Part shown: positions 8,583-17,758 of the stretch, piece by piece
Layout: each line of letters opens with the position of its first letter
How positions within the stretch are numbered: the stretch's first letter is position 1
Source of the DNA: JAPLUA01 sp964625855
GTDB lineage: Bacteria; Verrucomicrobiota; Verrucomicrobiia; Limisphaerales; UBA8199
Assembly (NCBI GenBank): GCA_964625855.1
Contig: CAZVFC010000007.1
Location: 124,001-188,000 of the forward strand
Reading direction: 5' to 3'
DNA: 64,000 nt
The notes under the pieces: model-generated
Told to the model about the DNA's origin: nothing
Database searches by the model: none
Seen by the model: only the letters and a program-made list of their open reading frames with translations
Position numbers and translations under genes: made by a program

Positions 8583-10046
8583 ATGGAAGACGTTCGACTG
8601 CTGCTGGCTGTGCTCGCGCCGCTCGTGGGCGCCGGGCTGGTTATGGCCACAGGCAAGCGCCCCAATGTGCGCGAGACCTGTTCCTTCGTCGCCGCCGCGA
8701 CGCTGTTCGTCATCACCGCCTCGCTGATTCCGGCCGTCCACGCCGGACAGAAGCTGCACTTCACCCTGTTCCAGTTGCTGCCGGGATTAAGCGTATCGCT
8801 GCGGGCCGACGCGTTGTCTATGGTCTTCGCCGTCTCCGCCTCGTTTCTGTGGGTGGTCACCGTCTTTTACTCGGCGGGTTATATGCGCGGCCTGCACGAG
8901 CACGAGCAGACGCGCTTTAACACCTGTTTCGCCCTGGCCCTGTTCGGCGCCATCGGCTGCGCGTTCTCGGATAATCTGCTGACCCTGTATCTCTTCTACG
9001 AGATCGTCAGCATCTGCACCTATCCCCTGGTGGCGCATCACCAGGACGAAGAGAGTTACGAGAGCGGGAAGAAATACCTCACTTACCTGACCGGCACGGC
9101 CAAGGGCCTGATTCTGCCGGCGATGGTCCTGATCTACGTCCTGACAGGCAACCTAGACTTCGCCAACAACATCAACTCGGGCATCCTCCCCGCCGAAGCC
9201 AACCGCTGGGTGGTGACGGCGCTCTACGCGTGCTGCATCCTCGGCTTCGCCAAAAACGCCGTGATGCCCTTCCACAACTGGCTGCCCAGCGCCATGGTGG
9301 CGCCCACCCCGGTCAGCGCGCTGCTGCACGCGGTCGCGGTGGTGAAAGTCGGCGTGTTCTCCACCGTCCGCGTCATGCTGTATGTGTTTGGCGTGGACCG
9401 GATGAACGCCCTGAACCTCGGGCTGCCGACGGCTTACTTTGTCTCGATCACCATTGTCGTGGCCTCAATCATCGCGCTGAGCAAGGATAACTTGAAGGCG
9501 CGGCTGGCGTACTCAACCATCAGCCAGCTCTCCTACGTGATTCTCGGCGTGGCGCTGCTGACCCGGCCCGGCATCGAGGGCGGCTTGGTGCACATCGCCA
9601 ATCATGCCTTTTCCAAGATCACCCTCTTCTTCTGCGCCGGCGCCATCTACGTCGCCACCCACAAGAAGGACATCTCCGAAATGAACGGCCTGGGGCGCGT
9701 AATGCCCTTCACGTTCGGGGCCTTCGCCCTCGCCTCGCTCAGCATGATCGGCGCGCCGCCCGTGGCGGGCTTTGTCAGCAAATGGTATCTGCTGAACGGC
9801 GCCTTTGATGCGGGGTCAATCGGCATCCTCATCGTGCTGCTGGCCAGCACGCTGCTCAACGCGGCCTATTTCGTTCCCGTAGTTTATAACGGCTTCTTCG
9901 GCCAGCCCTCGCGCGCAGATGCCGAACGCAAGTTCTCCGAGGCCCACCCGTCCCTGGTGATCCCCCTCAGCATCACCGCCGCTATTTCGGTCATCATTGG
10001 CCTTTTTCCGGGTTTCTTCATGCGCCTCGTCCACGCTGTGCTCTAA
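8583..10046 (+). CDS. NuoL/MrpD-like proton-translocating subunit (first of four antiporter-like subunits)
   Basis: The 487-residue polytopic membrane protein belongs to the NuoL/M/N-MrpD family. The helix-5 Glu lies in FYEIVSICTYPL and the helix-7 Lys in FAKNAVMPFHNWLP, followed by a helix-8 VAVVKVGVF Lys. At 487 residues it lacks the lateral helix of canonical NuoL (about 600 residues). It sits in the nuoL position after nuoK, but the lateral-helix-bearing subunit is the product of the gene at 10332. Calling it NuoL, an MrpD-like protein or an extra NuoM is therefore partly a matter of convention. Confidence 0.85.
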   Translation: MEDVRLLLAVLAPLVGAGLVMATGKRPNVRETCSFVAAATLFVITASLIPAVHAGQKLHFTLFQLLPGLSVSLRADALSMVFAVSASFLWVVTVFYSAGYMRGLHEHEQTRFNTCFALALFGAIGCAFSDNLLTLYLFYEIVSICTYPLVAHHQDEESYESGKKYLTYLTGTAKGLILPAMVLIYVLTGNLDFANNINSGILPAEANRWVVTALYACCILGFAKNAVMPFHNWLPSAMVAPTPVSALLHAVAVVKVGVFSTVRVMLYVFGVDRMNALNLGLPTAYFVSITIVVASIIALSKDNLKARLAYSTISQLSYVILGVALLTRPGIEGGLVHIANHAFSKITLFFCAGAIYVATHKKDISEMNGLGRVMPFTFGAFALASLSMIGAPPVAGFVSKWYLLNGAFDAGSIGILIVLLASTLLNAAYFVPVVYNGFFGQPSRADAERKFSEAHPSLVIPLSITAAISVIIGLFPGFFMRLVHAVL

Positions 10047-10339
10047 TGAAACTCGCCCAACTCATCGAGTTCCTGCGCAACCGCCTCAAGGCCGTGACGC
10101 TGGTTTGCCTTGCCGTCCTGGCGCTGCTTGCCCTGGCTGACATACTGTTCGTGGATAAGGAGCACGCCCACACGTGGGCGGAGAAGCACGTTCCCGCGTT
10201 CTGGTCCGTATTCGGTTTCATTGGCTGCGTCCTGATCATCATCTTTTCCAAGTGGTTCGGCCATGCGGGCATCATGACCCGCGAGGAATATTACGAAGAC
10301 GGGCGGTCGGAAGCTTCGGAGGAGCGGAGTCATGAATAG
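10046..10339 (+). CDS. Small two-helix membrane protein inside the nuo operon
   Basis: The 97-residue protein has two predicted transmembrane helices (about residues 17-35 and 52-68) and a charged Glu-rich C-terminal tail. I do not recognise the family. The start codon shares one base with the preceding stop and its 3' end overlaps the next gene by 8 bp. Tight coupling to two antiporter-like genes suggests an accessory membrane-arm subunit, but this rests on context only. Confidence 0.7.
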   Translation: MKLAQLIEFLRNRLKAVTLVCLAVLALLALADILFVDKEHAHTWAEKHVPAFWSVFGFIGCVLIIIFSKWFGHAGIMTREEYYEDGRSEASEERSHE

Positions 10340-12230
10340 CTTCTGGCTGCATCCCTCCCTGATCCTGATCCTGGGCAGCCTGCTGCTGCTCGTGGTGCCC
10401 GCGCGCCTGCGGAAGGGCTACCTGATGCTCATCCCAATCCTGCTCTTTGCGCGCATACTGACCATGGCCCGCGGAGAATGGGGCACTGTGGAATTCCTCT
10501 CCTGGACGCTGGTCTTTGGCCGGGTGGACGCCCTCAGCCAGGTCTTCGGCTACATCATGGCCCTGATGTGCGTCCTGGGAACGCTCTATGGCATGCACGC
10601 CAAAGACAAAGCGGAGCACATCGCCGCCTGGATCTATGTGGCGGGCTCGATCGGTTGCATTTACGCGGGCGACTTCCTCACGCTGTTCCTGTTCTGGGAA
10701 CTGATGGCGTTCTCCTCGGTGTTCCTGATCTGGTTCCGGGGCCGGAAGGAGTCCCTGGGCGCGGGCTACCGTTACCTCTTGGTGCACGTGTTCGGCGGGC
10801 TGGCACTGTTGGCCGGCATGGTGTGGCACTGCAACACGCAGGGCAGTTGGGCTTTCAACCAGTTGGATGTCCAGCACCCGACCGTCGCCGTTTACCTCAT
10901 CATGATCGGCTTCATCTTGAACGCCGCCGTCCCGCCCCTGCACGCCTGGCTGCCGGACGCTTATGGCGAGGCCACCTTCAACGGCTCCGTCTTCCTGTGC
11001 GCGTTTACGACCAAGACCGCCGTCTATGCGCTCTGCCGCGGGTTCGCCGGGATGGAGATTCTCGTGCCGCTGGGTGTGATCATGGCGCTCTACGGCGTCG
11101 TTTATGCCGTGCTGGAGAACGACTGCCGCCGCCTGCTCGCCTACCATATCATCAGCCAGGTTGGCTACATGGTGGCCGGCGTCGGCCTGGGCACGGCCAT
11201 GGCCATCAACGGCGCCTGCGCTCACGCCTTCGCCCACATCCTTTACAAGGGCCTGCTGTTCATGGGCTGCGGCGCGGTGCTGCACATGACCGGCGAAAGC
11301 AAGTTCACCGAGTTGGGCGGGCTGTGGAAGAAGATGCCGTGGACGTTTGTCTTCACGCTCATCGGTGGCTTGTCCATCTCCGCCTTCCCGCTCTTCAGCG
11401 GCTTTGTCAGCAAGTCCATGATCGTCAGCGCTGGCTTCGAGGAGCACAAGTATTGGGTCGGCTTCCTCCTCCTGCTCGCCTCCGCCGGAACGTTCCTGCA
11501 CACCGGGCTGAAGGTGCCCTACTTCATCTGGTTCGGTAAGAACAAGCCCAAGCCGGAGACCTGGAACCGCGCCGCCGAACCGCCGTGGAACATGAACGCC
11601 GCCATGATCATCACTTCGGTGCTGTGCATCTTCATCGGCTGCTACACGCCTTACCTCTACAAGATGCTGCCGCACCCGGAGCTGGCGGCCGAGTATCATC
11701 CTTACACGGCCTACCATATCTTCGAGACGCTCCAGATCCTGCTCTTCACCGGGCTGGGTTTCTTCCTGCTGCTCAAGAAGCTGGTGCCCGACCCGACCAT
11801 CAGCCTGGACATGGACTGGTTCTATCGCAAAGGCGGGCGCGCCTTCTACTGGATCGCCCGGAAGCCGGTGCAGACCGTGGACACGTTCGTCGGCGAGCTC
11901 TATCGCTACGCAGGTCTGCTGCCGCTTATGCTCACCGCTAAGGTGTCGGGCCTCTTTGATAACTATATCATTGATGGCGCCGTGGATGGCTTCGCGGAGA
12001 GCTTCCGGTCCATCGGCAGGCGCCTGCGCCTCGTCCAGCGCGGGCAAATGCAGCAGACTCTGGCCTTTGCCTTTGCCGTGGCTGCGGCGCTGATTGTCAC
12101 TTACCTGGTCCTGACCCGCTGGTTCTCGCTGGGGGTGCTTCGGGCCGTGGCACGCCCCCCTGCAGCCCAGGTTGTCGTGCCAGCCTCGCAACCTGTCGGC
12201 CTGACGGCGGATGCGGTCAAAACCCCGTGA
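10332..12230 (+). CDS. NuoL/MrpD-like subunit with C-terminal lateral-helix region
   Basis: The 632-residue antiporter-like subunit retains the helix-5 Glu in FWELMAFSSVF and the helix-8 Lys in TTKTAVYAL. The segment where relatives carry the helix-7 Lys reads FILNAAVPPLHAWLP, with Asn at the expected position. After residue ~490 comes an extension (FDNYIIDGAVDGF, then RLVQRGQMQQTLAFAF and a final helix) of the kind that forms the lateral helix and terminal anchor of NuoL. It therefore looks like the distal, arm-bracing subunit. It overlaps the small membrane gene upstream and ends 13 bp before nuoM. Confidence 0.82.
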   Translation: MNSFWLHPSLILILGSLLLLVVPARLRKGYLMLIPILLFARILTMARGEWGTVEFLSWTLVFGRVDALSQVFGYIMALMCVLGTLYGMHAKDKAEHIAAWIYVAGSIGCIYAGDFLTLFLFWELMAFSSVFLIWFRGRKESLGAGYRYLLVHVFGGLALLAGMVWHCNTQGSWAFNQLDVQHPTVAVYLIMIGFILNAAVPPLHAWLPDAYGEATFNGSVFLCAFTTKTAVYALCRGFAGMEILVPLGVIMALYGVVYAVLENDCRRLLAYHIISQVGYMVAGVGLGTAMAINGACAHAFAHILYKGLLFMGCGAVLHMTGESKFTELGGLWKKMPWTFVFTLIGGLSISAFPLFSGFVSKSMIVSAGFEEHKYWVGFLLLLASAGTFLHTGLKVPYFIWFGKNKPKPETWNRAAEPPWNMNAAMIITSVLCIFIGCYTPYLYKMLPHPELAAEYHPYTAYHIFETLQILLFTGLGFFLLLKKLVPDPTISLDMDWFYRKGGRAFYWIARKPVQTVDTFVGELYRYAGLLPLMLTAKVSGLFDNYIIDGAVDGFAESFRSIGRRLRLVQRGQMQQTLAFAFAVAAALIVTYLVLTRWFSLGVLRAVARPPAAQVVVPASQPVGLTADAVKTP

Positions 12231-12243
12231 CCAGGCCCCAGCA

Positions 12244-13833
12244 ATGAACCTCGCCAACCCGAACGAAAGCTTCCCTTTGCTGAGTGTCCTGATCTTCAGC
12301 CCGCTCGTTGCCGCCGCCATCGCCGCGTGCATTCGCAACGAGACCCTTCTGCGCTGGTGGACGCTGGCCTTTACCTCCGCGGCGGCGATCTTCTCGCTGG
12401 AGCTGTGGCGGCTGTTCGACCCGGCCACGGCGAAGTTTCAGTTCGTCGAGCTCTCCCATTGGATACCTGTCCTGAAGATTGACTACGCCGTTGGCATTGA
12501 TGGCATCAGCCTGATGCTGGTCTTGCTGACGACGATCATCATGCCGCTGTGCGTGCTGGCCTCCTGGCGCTACATCCAAACGCGCCTCAAGGAATTCATG
12601 ATCTGCCTGCTGATCATGGAGACAGCCATGGTCGGCGTCTTCTGCGCCCTGGACTTCGTCCTCTTCTTCGTCTTCTGGGAGGCCATGCTGATCCCCATGG
12701 CCCTGCTGATCGGCATCTGGGGCGGGCCGCGGAAGATCTACGCCTCGCTCAAGTTCTTCATCTACACCATGTCCGGCTCGATCTTCCTGCTCGTGGCCAT
12801 CATTGCCCTCCGCGTCCAGGTCGGCAGCTTCAGCATCCCGGACATGATGGCGGCGGGGCATACACTTTCGCCCGCCTTCCAATACTGGGTCTTCCTGGCG
12901 TTCTTCATCTCGTTCGCCATCAAAGTGCCGATGTTCCCCTTCCACACCTGGCTGCCCGCCGCGCACGTGGAGGCGCCCACTGCCGGCAGTGTCCTGCTCG
13001 CCAGCATTCTGCTGAAGATGGGGACCTATGGTTTCCTGCGATTCTCGCTGCCCATCACGCCTGACGCGACGCATCTCTTTACCCCCTTTATCCTGGGCCT
13101 TTCGGTGGTTGCCATCATCTATGGCGGCCTCACCGCCCTGGCGCAAACAGACCTCAAGAAGCTCGTCGCCTATTCAAGCGTGGCGCACATGGGCTTTGCC
13201 ACCCTGGGCATCTTTGCCCTGAACCCCATAGGCGTCCAGGGCGCCGTGCTGGTGATGATCAACCATGGCGTCACGACCGGGGCGCTGTTCATCATCGTCG
13301 GCATCATCTACGAGCGCACGCATACCCGCGACCTGGACCAGACGGCGGGCATCGGCAAGACCATGCCGATCTTCAGCCTGTTCGCGGGCGTCTTTGCCCT
13401 TTCCTCGCTGGCGTTTCCGGGCACGAACAGTTTCATTGGCGAACTCATGGTCATGGCCGGCGGTTTCAAGGTCTCCAAGCTCATGATGATCTGCGTTGTC
13501 CCCGGCGTCGTGCTGGCCGCCGCCTATATGCTGCGGATGCTCCAGAAGGTCGCCTATGGCGGCACCCACAACCCCAAGCATGCCGGCCTCAAAGACCTGG
13601 GCCCGCGCGAGATCGTCACCCTGGCCCCGCTTCTGGTATTCGTCTTCTGGATCGGCCTCCACCCCGAGCCCTTCACCCGTGTCATGGACAAGAGTGTGCA
13701 GAACCTCCTTGAGCAAACGCAAAAAGCCCCTGCCGTAGCGGGCGTCCATCGGATTTCGGATTTCGGCCTTCCTTCGGATCTCGGATTTCGGCCTTCGGAT
13801 TTGGCCACCTCCGCGCAGCCTGACTCCCCATGA
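12244..13833 (+). CDS. nuoM: NADH-quinone oxidoreductase subunit M, with repeat-encoded C-terminus
   Basis: The 529-residue subunit has clear NuoM features: VGIDGISLMLVLLT at the N-terminus, the key Glu in FFVFWEAMLIPMALLIG, and Lys in FAIKVPMFPFHTWLPAAH. I used the ATG at 12244, since the start at 12211 lies within the upstream gene. The last ~30 residues (ISDFGLPSDLGFRPSDL) are not part of the family and are encoded by a heptameric TTCGGAT repeat. The stop overlaps the nuoN start. Confidence 0.92.
   Translation: MNLANPNESFPLLSVLIFSPLVAAAIAACIRNETLLRWWTLAFTSAAAIFSLELWRLFDPATAKFQFVELSHWIPVLKIDYAVGIDGISLMLVLLTTIIMPLCVLASWRYIQTRLKEFMICLLIMETAMVGVFCALDFVLFFVFWEAMLIPMALLIGIWGGPRKIYASLKFFIYTMSGSIFLLVAIIALRVQVGSFSIPDMMAAGHTLSPAFQYWVFLAFFISFAIKVPMFPFHTWLPAAHVEAPTAGSVLLASILLKMGTYGFLRFSLPITPDATHLFTPFILGLSVVAIIYGGLTALAQTDLKKLVAYSSVAHMGFATLGIFALNPIGVQGAVLVMINHGVTTGALFIIVGIIYERTHTRDLDQTAGIGKTMPIFSLFAGVFALSSLAFPGTNSFIGELMVMAGGFKVSKLMMICVVPGVVLAAAYMLRMLQKVAYGGTHNPKHAGLKDLGPREIVTLAPLLVFVFWIGLHPEPFTRVMDKSVQNLLEQTQKAPAVAGVHRISDFGLPSDLGFRPSDLATSAQPDSP
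13751..13806 (+). repeat. Heptameric TTCGGAT-type repeat within the 3' end of nuoM
   Basis: The stretch consists of degenerate 7-bp units (TTCGGAT, TTCGGCC, CTCGGAT) read in frame as Ser-Asp-Phe-Gly/Phe-Arg-Pro repeats at the NuoM C-terminus. Similar arrays lie at 30524, 34889, 35418, 37949 and 38143. They resemble the short tandemly repeated repetitive sequences known from cyanobacteria, with a 7-bp period but a different sequence. Confidence 0.8.
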
Positions 13834-15305
13834 CGCCCTCTCCTCTCACGGCCTTCCTCCCCGAACTGGTGCTACTGGCCGGCGCGCTGGTGCTCTTTGT
13901 GGTCACGCTGGGCGAGGGGCGCGTCCGGCAGGCGCGGACCGTGGCTCTGATCACCTCGCTTGCCACGATCGTCGCGTGCGTCTTCTGCCTGGGCGAGAAT
14001 GCCACCCTCTTCAGCGGCGCCTATCGCGTGGACCAGTTCTCGCAGGTGCTCAAGCTCGTCTTTGCCGGCGGCTTCACGCTCATCCTGTTCCTTAGCGGGA
14101 ACCTCGAAGACATCCGGGACGACGTTAAGCCTGAGTACTTCCTCTTCCTGACGATCAGCGTGATCGGCTTGGTCCTGCTGGTGAGCTGCGTGGACATCAT
14201 CACACTGGTGGTGGCCCTGGAAACCTCGGCCTTTCCGCTCTATTTCATGGTGGCCATGCGCCGCGAGCGGGAAGGGCAGAAGAGCCAGATGGAGTCGGCC
14301 ATCAAATACATCATGTTCGGCGTGGCCGCCAACGGCGTGATGTTCTTCGGCATGAGCTACCTCTTCGGCCTGACCGGCACGACTTCCCTGACCGACCTGC
14401 TGCCGCGCCTTCAGCCCGTGATCCACTCCCCCATGGCCATCGCCGGGCTGGCGCTGACCTTCTGCGGCCTGTACTACAAGCTGGCCGTGTTTCCTTTCCA
14501 CTTCTGGACCCCGGACGTCTATCAGGGTGCCTCCAACGAAACCGCCGGCCTGGTGGCGTCTCTGCCCAAGATTGGCGCGGTCGCCGTCCTCATCCGCTTC
14601 GTCTCCTTGGCCTCGCCGGACAATCACACCGTCGCCGTCATGCTGGCCATCCTGGCGATCGGTTCGATGTTCTACGGCAACCTGATCGCGCTGGTTCAGA
14701 AGGATTTCAAGCGGCTGCTGGGGTTCTCTGGCATCGCACACGCCGGCTACGCCCTGATCGGCTTCGTCGCCCTGGACCAGTTGGGCTACGCCGCCGCCCT
14801 CTACTACATCCTCGGCTACCTGTTGATGGTTCTCGCCTGCTTCGTCGTGATCTGCAAAGTCTCGCGCGACGGCACCAACGTCGCCATCGAGGAGCTGGCC
14901 GGCCTGCACCGCCGCTCGCCCCTGCTTGCCCTGACGCTGGTGGTAGGTGTATTTGCCTTAGCGGGCATTCCGCCATTCGTCGGGTTCATGGGCAAGCTTA
15001 GCCTGCTGACCGCTGCCCTCGAAAAGGGCTACCTCTTCCTCGTCATCATTGCCATGGTCAACGCCGCCATCGCGGTCTATTACTACCTTTGCATCGTCCG
15101 CGAAGCCTGCTTCCGCGATCCCGGCGAGCGAGCCCCCATCCGCTTGGACTGGCCCACCCGCGCCCTCTGCGTGCTGTTGATCACCGGCATTCTCGCCCTG
15201 GGAGTCGTCCCCGGTGGCATGCTGAAGACGCTCTCCACCTCGGTTGCCGGTATCACCGGAGGCCAGGCCCCTGCCGCCCCCGCCATCGCTGACGTCGCCC
15301 GCTGA
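13830..15305 (+). CDS. nuoN: NADH-quinone oxidoreductase subunit N
   Basis: The 491-residue subunit shows the expected Glu in VALETSAFPLYFMVA and Lys in GLYYKLAVFPFHFWTPDVYQ, the NuoN-specific form of the helix-7 motif. It is the last gene of the operon. About 110 bp of gene-free sequence follow before the convergent hsdR remnant. No strong terminator with a T-tract is visible there. Confidence 0.93.
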   Translation: MTPSPLTAFLPELVLLAGALVLFVVTLGEGRVRQARTVALITSLATIVACVFCLGENATLFSGAYRVDQFSQVLKLVFAGGFTLILFLSGNLEDIRDDVKPEYFLFLTISVIGLVLLVSCVDIITLVVALETSAFPLYFMVAMRREREGQKSQMESAIKYIMFGVAANGVMFFGMSYLFGLTGTTSLTDLLPRLQPVIHSPMAIAGLALTFCGLYYKLAVFPFHFWTPDVYQGASNETAGLVASLPKIGAVAVLIRFVSLASPDNHTVAVMLAILAIGSMFYGNLIALVQKDFKRLLGFSGIAHAGYALIGFVALDQLGYAAALYYILGYLLMVLACFVVICKVSRDGTNVAIEELAGLHRRSPLLALTLVVGVFALAGIPPFVGFMGKLSLLTAALEKGYLFLVIIAMVNAAIAVYYYLCIVREACFRDPGERAPIRLDWPTRALCVLLITGILALGVVPGGMLKTLSTSVAGITGGQAPAAPAIADVAR

Positions 15306-15417
15306 TTCTCGACGCCGCGCAGAATTCGCCGCGCGTCGGAGCAGCATAGCCTTCATCCCCCAGGTAAGGTTAGTCCAAGTCTCCCGACTTGCAGGCTGTC
15401 TTTGATCTAGATTCCCG

Positions 15418-16569
15418 TCAGCTCACTGCGGTGTAGATGCTGTCAGCCTGCTCCGGATAGCTCTCATAAACGTGCTCGAAGATCGCCGAGCACTTCTGCT
15501 GGTAAAGCTTGGGCGAATAGACTCGCGGAAGGCCTGTGTCCAGCACGTCCTCAATGGCGAGCCTGAGCTGAGCACGGGCGGCGGCCTTCTGCCGCCAGTT
15601 GAGGACGAGCAATTCCTTGAGCCGGTTCAGCAGCGCCCGGGCGACCTTCTTGACCTCGGCCCGTTCCTCGGCGCTCAACTCCGGGGCGGGGCGCGTGAGG
15701 ATGTCAAAGATGACCAACTCCTCCTCCGTCATGTTCTCGCGGACGTGGCGCTGCTGTTCCTCGGACAAGCTGCGGCTCAGCTTCACCAGTTCGCTGAACA
15801 GTTCCTCGATGTTCCGGCTCCCCGCGTTATAGGACTCAATCAGCTCCTCGAACTTCTCCTGGAAGTCCGCGCGCGTCTTGTTCAGGCGGATCAATTTCTC
15901 CAGTTGGGCGCGGATGGCAGCCTTGAGGATCTCCAAATCGGTGTTCCGGTGCTTCGATTCCTTAAACCGAGCGCGCAGCGCCTCGAAGTCAATCTTCGAC
16001 AAGTCCATCACCGTCTCCACCAGGTCGAGCAGCCGCGTCTTGTCGCACGTGCCGCGAATCATCACCTCCAGCGACACGCGGCGCGGCTCGTCCTCGCGCG
16101 CGACGCGTTTCCACTCGAAGAACCGCCCCCAGTCCGCCGTGAGCGAGCCGACCCGGCTGTCCGTGCCATTCGACGCGATGAGCAGCGAATTATACCAGAA
16201 CAGCGCCGGGACTTGCTGTTTGTAGTGCGTCAGGTTCTCGTCGAACGCCGCGCGCGCGGGCACGCCGGGCTTTTTGAGCTCGACGACCACCAGCGGCAGG
16301 CCGTTGATGAAGCCGACCAAATCCGGCCGGCAGGTGTAGAGCGCCCCGGTGACGCTGAGCTGGCTGACCAGCAGGAAATCATTGTTCGCCGGATGCTCCC
16401 AATCAATCACCCGTACCCGCTCCGTCTTCTGCCCGCCGCTGGTAGGGCGCGGTGTCCCCAGCGCGCCGCCCCCCTCTCCGCCTCGATCGGGGAGAGGGCT
16501 GGGGTGAGGTGCCGAATCTCCAGTATCCGGCACGGACACCTTGACGCCTTCCTTGAGCAGCAGATACAC
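15418..16569 (-). pseudogene. hsdR: Internally deleted HsdR remnant: nuclease domain joined to C-terminal domain, helicase missing
   Basis: Residues ~50-180 match the HsdR N-terminal nuclease domain (PDLVGFING, then LVVVELKKPG with the E-x-K of the PD-(D/E)xK site, and SNGTDSRVGSLTADWGRFFE). At about residue 186 (near 16011) the sequence jumps directly to the EcoEI-type C-terminal region (SKIDFEALRARF onward). The ~500-residue SF2 helicase motor between them is absent, although the frame is kept. The 5' end is also damaged: codons matching the family continue upstream of the GTG at 16569 for ~18 codons to a stop that lies in a REP element. Residues 20-47 (PHPSPLPDRGGEGG) come from a palindromic insert. 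It cannot work as a translocating restriction subunit. Confidence 0.8.
16440..16515. repeat. GC-rich palindromic insert in the hsdR remnant
   Basis: The stretch around CCCCTCTCCGCCTCGATCGG and GGGGAGAGGGCTGGGGTGAG forms a hairpin and is read in frame as APHPSPLPDRGGEGGG. This type of repeat, translated as PHPxPLP...GEG, is widespread in bacterial genomes. Here it lies between the start region and the nuclease core of the remnant. Confidence 0.6.
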
Positions 16570-16631
16570 CTCGCGGTTCGCCGCCTCTAGCCCCAGTTTA
16601 CGAGTTATTTCAAGCGTGCTTCCCCGCGTGT

Positions 16632-17224
16632 CGCCCTTTCAGGGCGAATCATTTTGTGGGGGGCCGAGTTCCCAGGGCGTTGCCCTGGGCTGACGGGTGG
16701 CAGCCCTTCGGGCTGAAGGACGGAGCGCATTCCGTGCACATCGCGCACATGATTCGCCCAGCGTCGCGCATTGACCATCGCGCTCGTTGCCTTCCGCGCC
16801 AAAGGCGCAACGACCCTATAGCCCAGCGCAACGCCCTGGGAACTCGGGCCAAACAAACCATCTTCGCCCTGAAAGGGCAAAACCCGCACGGTCACGGCAC
16901 CGGATGATTCACCATGCGCCACACGCCCGATTTCCGTCACATTGCCGGCGATGGTTGATTCGAGGTCGCGCGCCTGGACGTGGCCGGGACCGGGTTTTGC
17001 CCATTCAGGGCAAATCATTTTGTGGGGCGCCGAGTTCCCAGGGCGTTGCCCTGGGCTGACGGGTGGGAGCCCTTCGGGCTGGGAGATGAGCGCCACATAG
17101 CGGTTGAGTCGGCCTAACGGTTGCGTCGCGCCCGTGTTCTGCGCCAAAGGCGCAACGACTCTATAGCCCAGGGCAACGCCCTGGGAACTCGGGCCAAACA
17201 AACCATTTCCGCCCTGAAAGGGCG
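16632..17224. repeat. Four REP-like elements in alternating orientation (BIME-like)
   Basis: Copies lie at 16632-16715, 16796-16878, 16999-17080 and 17141-17224. Each ~83-bp copy has three short hairpins: CGCCCTTTCAGGGCG at one end, CCCAGGGCGTTGCCCTGGG in the middle, and an AGCCCTTCGGGCT or GCGCCAAAGGCGC hairpin at the other end. Copies 1 and 3 point one way and copies 2 and 4 the other. The cluster replaces the 5' end of hsdR and abuts the 3' end of the transposase at 17299. Confidence 0.85.
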
Positions 17225-17298
17225 GGACCCGGCGTAAACGCAACATGCCACCCCACCCGCCCGGCTTTGTTGGCACCTTGATGGGCACTTTCGTTGTT

Positions 17299-17748
17299 CT
17301 AATCCCACACATACCGCTCGTCATACGCCACCTTATATCGCTCCAGAAACTTCCTGAACTCCTCCTGAAACGTGACCTTCCGATGGTGTTCTTCCTGGTT
17401 CTGGATGTAACGGATCACGTCGTCCGCCTGCGATTCACCGATGGAAAAGGCGCCATATCCGGCCTGCCATGAGAATGTCGGCACGCCGCCCTCGGCCTTC
17501 ATCCACTTGGAGGAACTCTTCTTCACCTCCTCGACCACGTCCGCCTGTGTGATCGTGCGGCCCAAAGCAAACAGGATGTGGACGTGGTCCGCCACGCCGC
17601 CCGTCTGGAGGGAGGGTGATTTCAGGTTGGCCAGAATGCCGACGAGGTAGGCGTGCAAGCGCGGACGAATCTCCGGGCCGATCAACGGTTCGCGGTGTTT
17701 GGTGCTGAAGATCAGGTGAACCAGTACTTTGGATAGGGATTGAGGCAT
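17299..17748 (-). CDS. REP-associated tyrosine transposase (IS200/TnpA-like, Y1_Tnp)
   Basis: The 149-residue protein is the usual size for the IS200-like Y1 transposase fold. The metal-binding HUH motif is in GVADHVHILFAL and the likely catalytic Tyr is in VIRYIQNQEEHH. The C-terminal end KVAYDERYVWD is typical of the group. No TnpB partner is present. REP-like elements lie on both sides: one copy 11 bp upstream of the start and four downstream. This fits a RAYT that processes or spreads these elements. The ATG at 17748 was chosen because the open frame upstream is REP sequence. Confidence 0.85.
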   Translation of the reverse strand: MPQSLSKVLVHLIFSTKHREPLIGPEIRPRLHAYLVGILANLKSPSLQTGGVADHVHILFALGRTITQADVVEEVKKSSSKWMKAEGGVPTFSWQAGYGAFSIGESQADDVIRYIQNQEEHHRKVTFQEEFRKFLERYKVAYDERYVWD

Positions 17749-17758
17749 GGCGGGTGAC

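Noticed and set aside
10272..12428. Long minus-strand open frames opposite nuo genes (up to 718 codons) and similar ones at 1714-3159 and 5933-7117
   Set aside because: They lie opposite clearly conserved complex I and kinase genes, have low-complexity composition and match no family. They follow from GC-rich codon bias.
15472..16590. Plus-strand open frame opposite the hsdR remnant
   Set aside because: The minus-strand reading has recognisable HsdR motifs. The plus-strand product is Leu/Arg/Val-rich with no family features.
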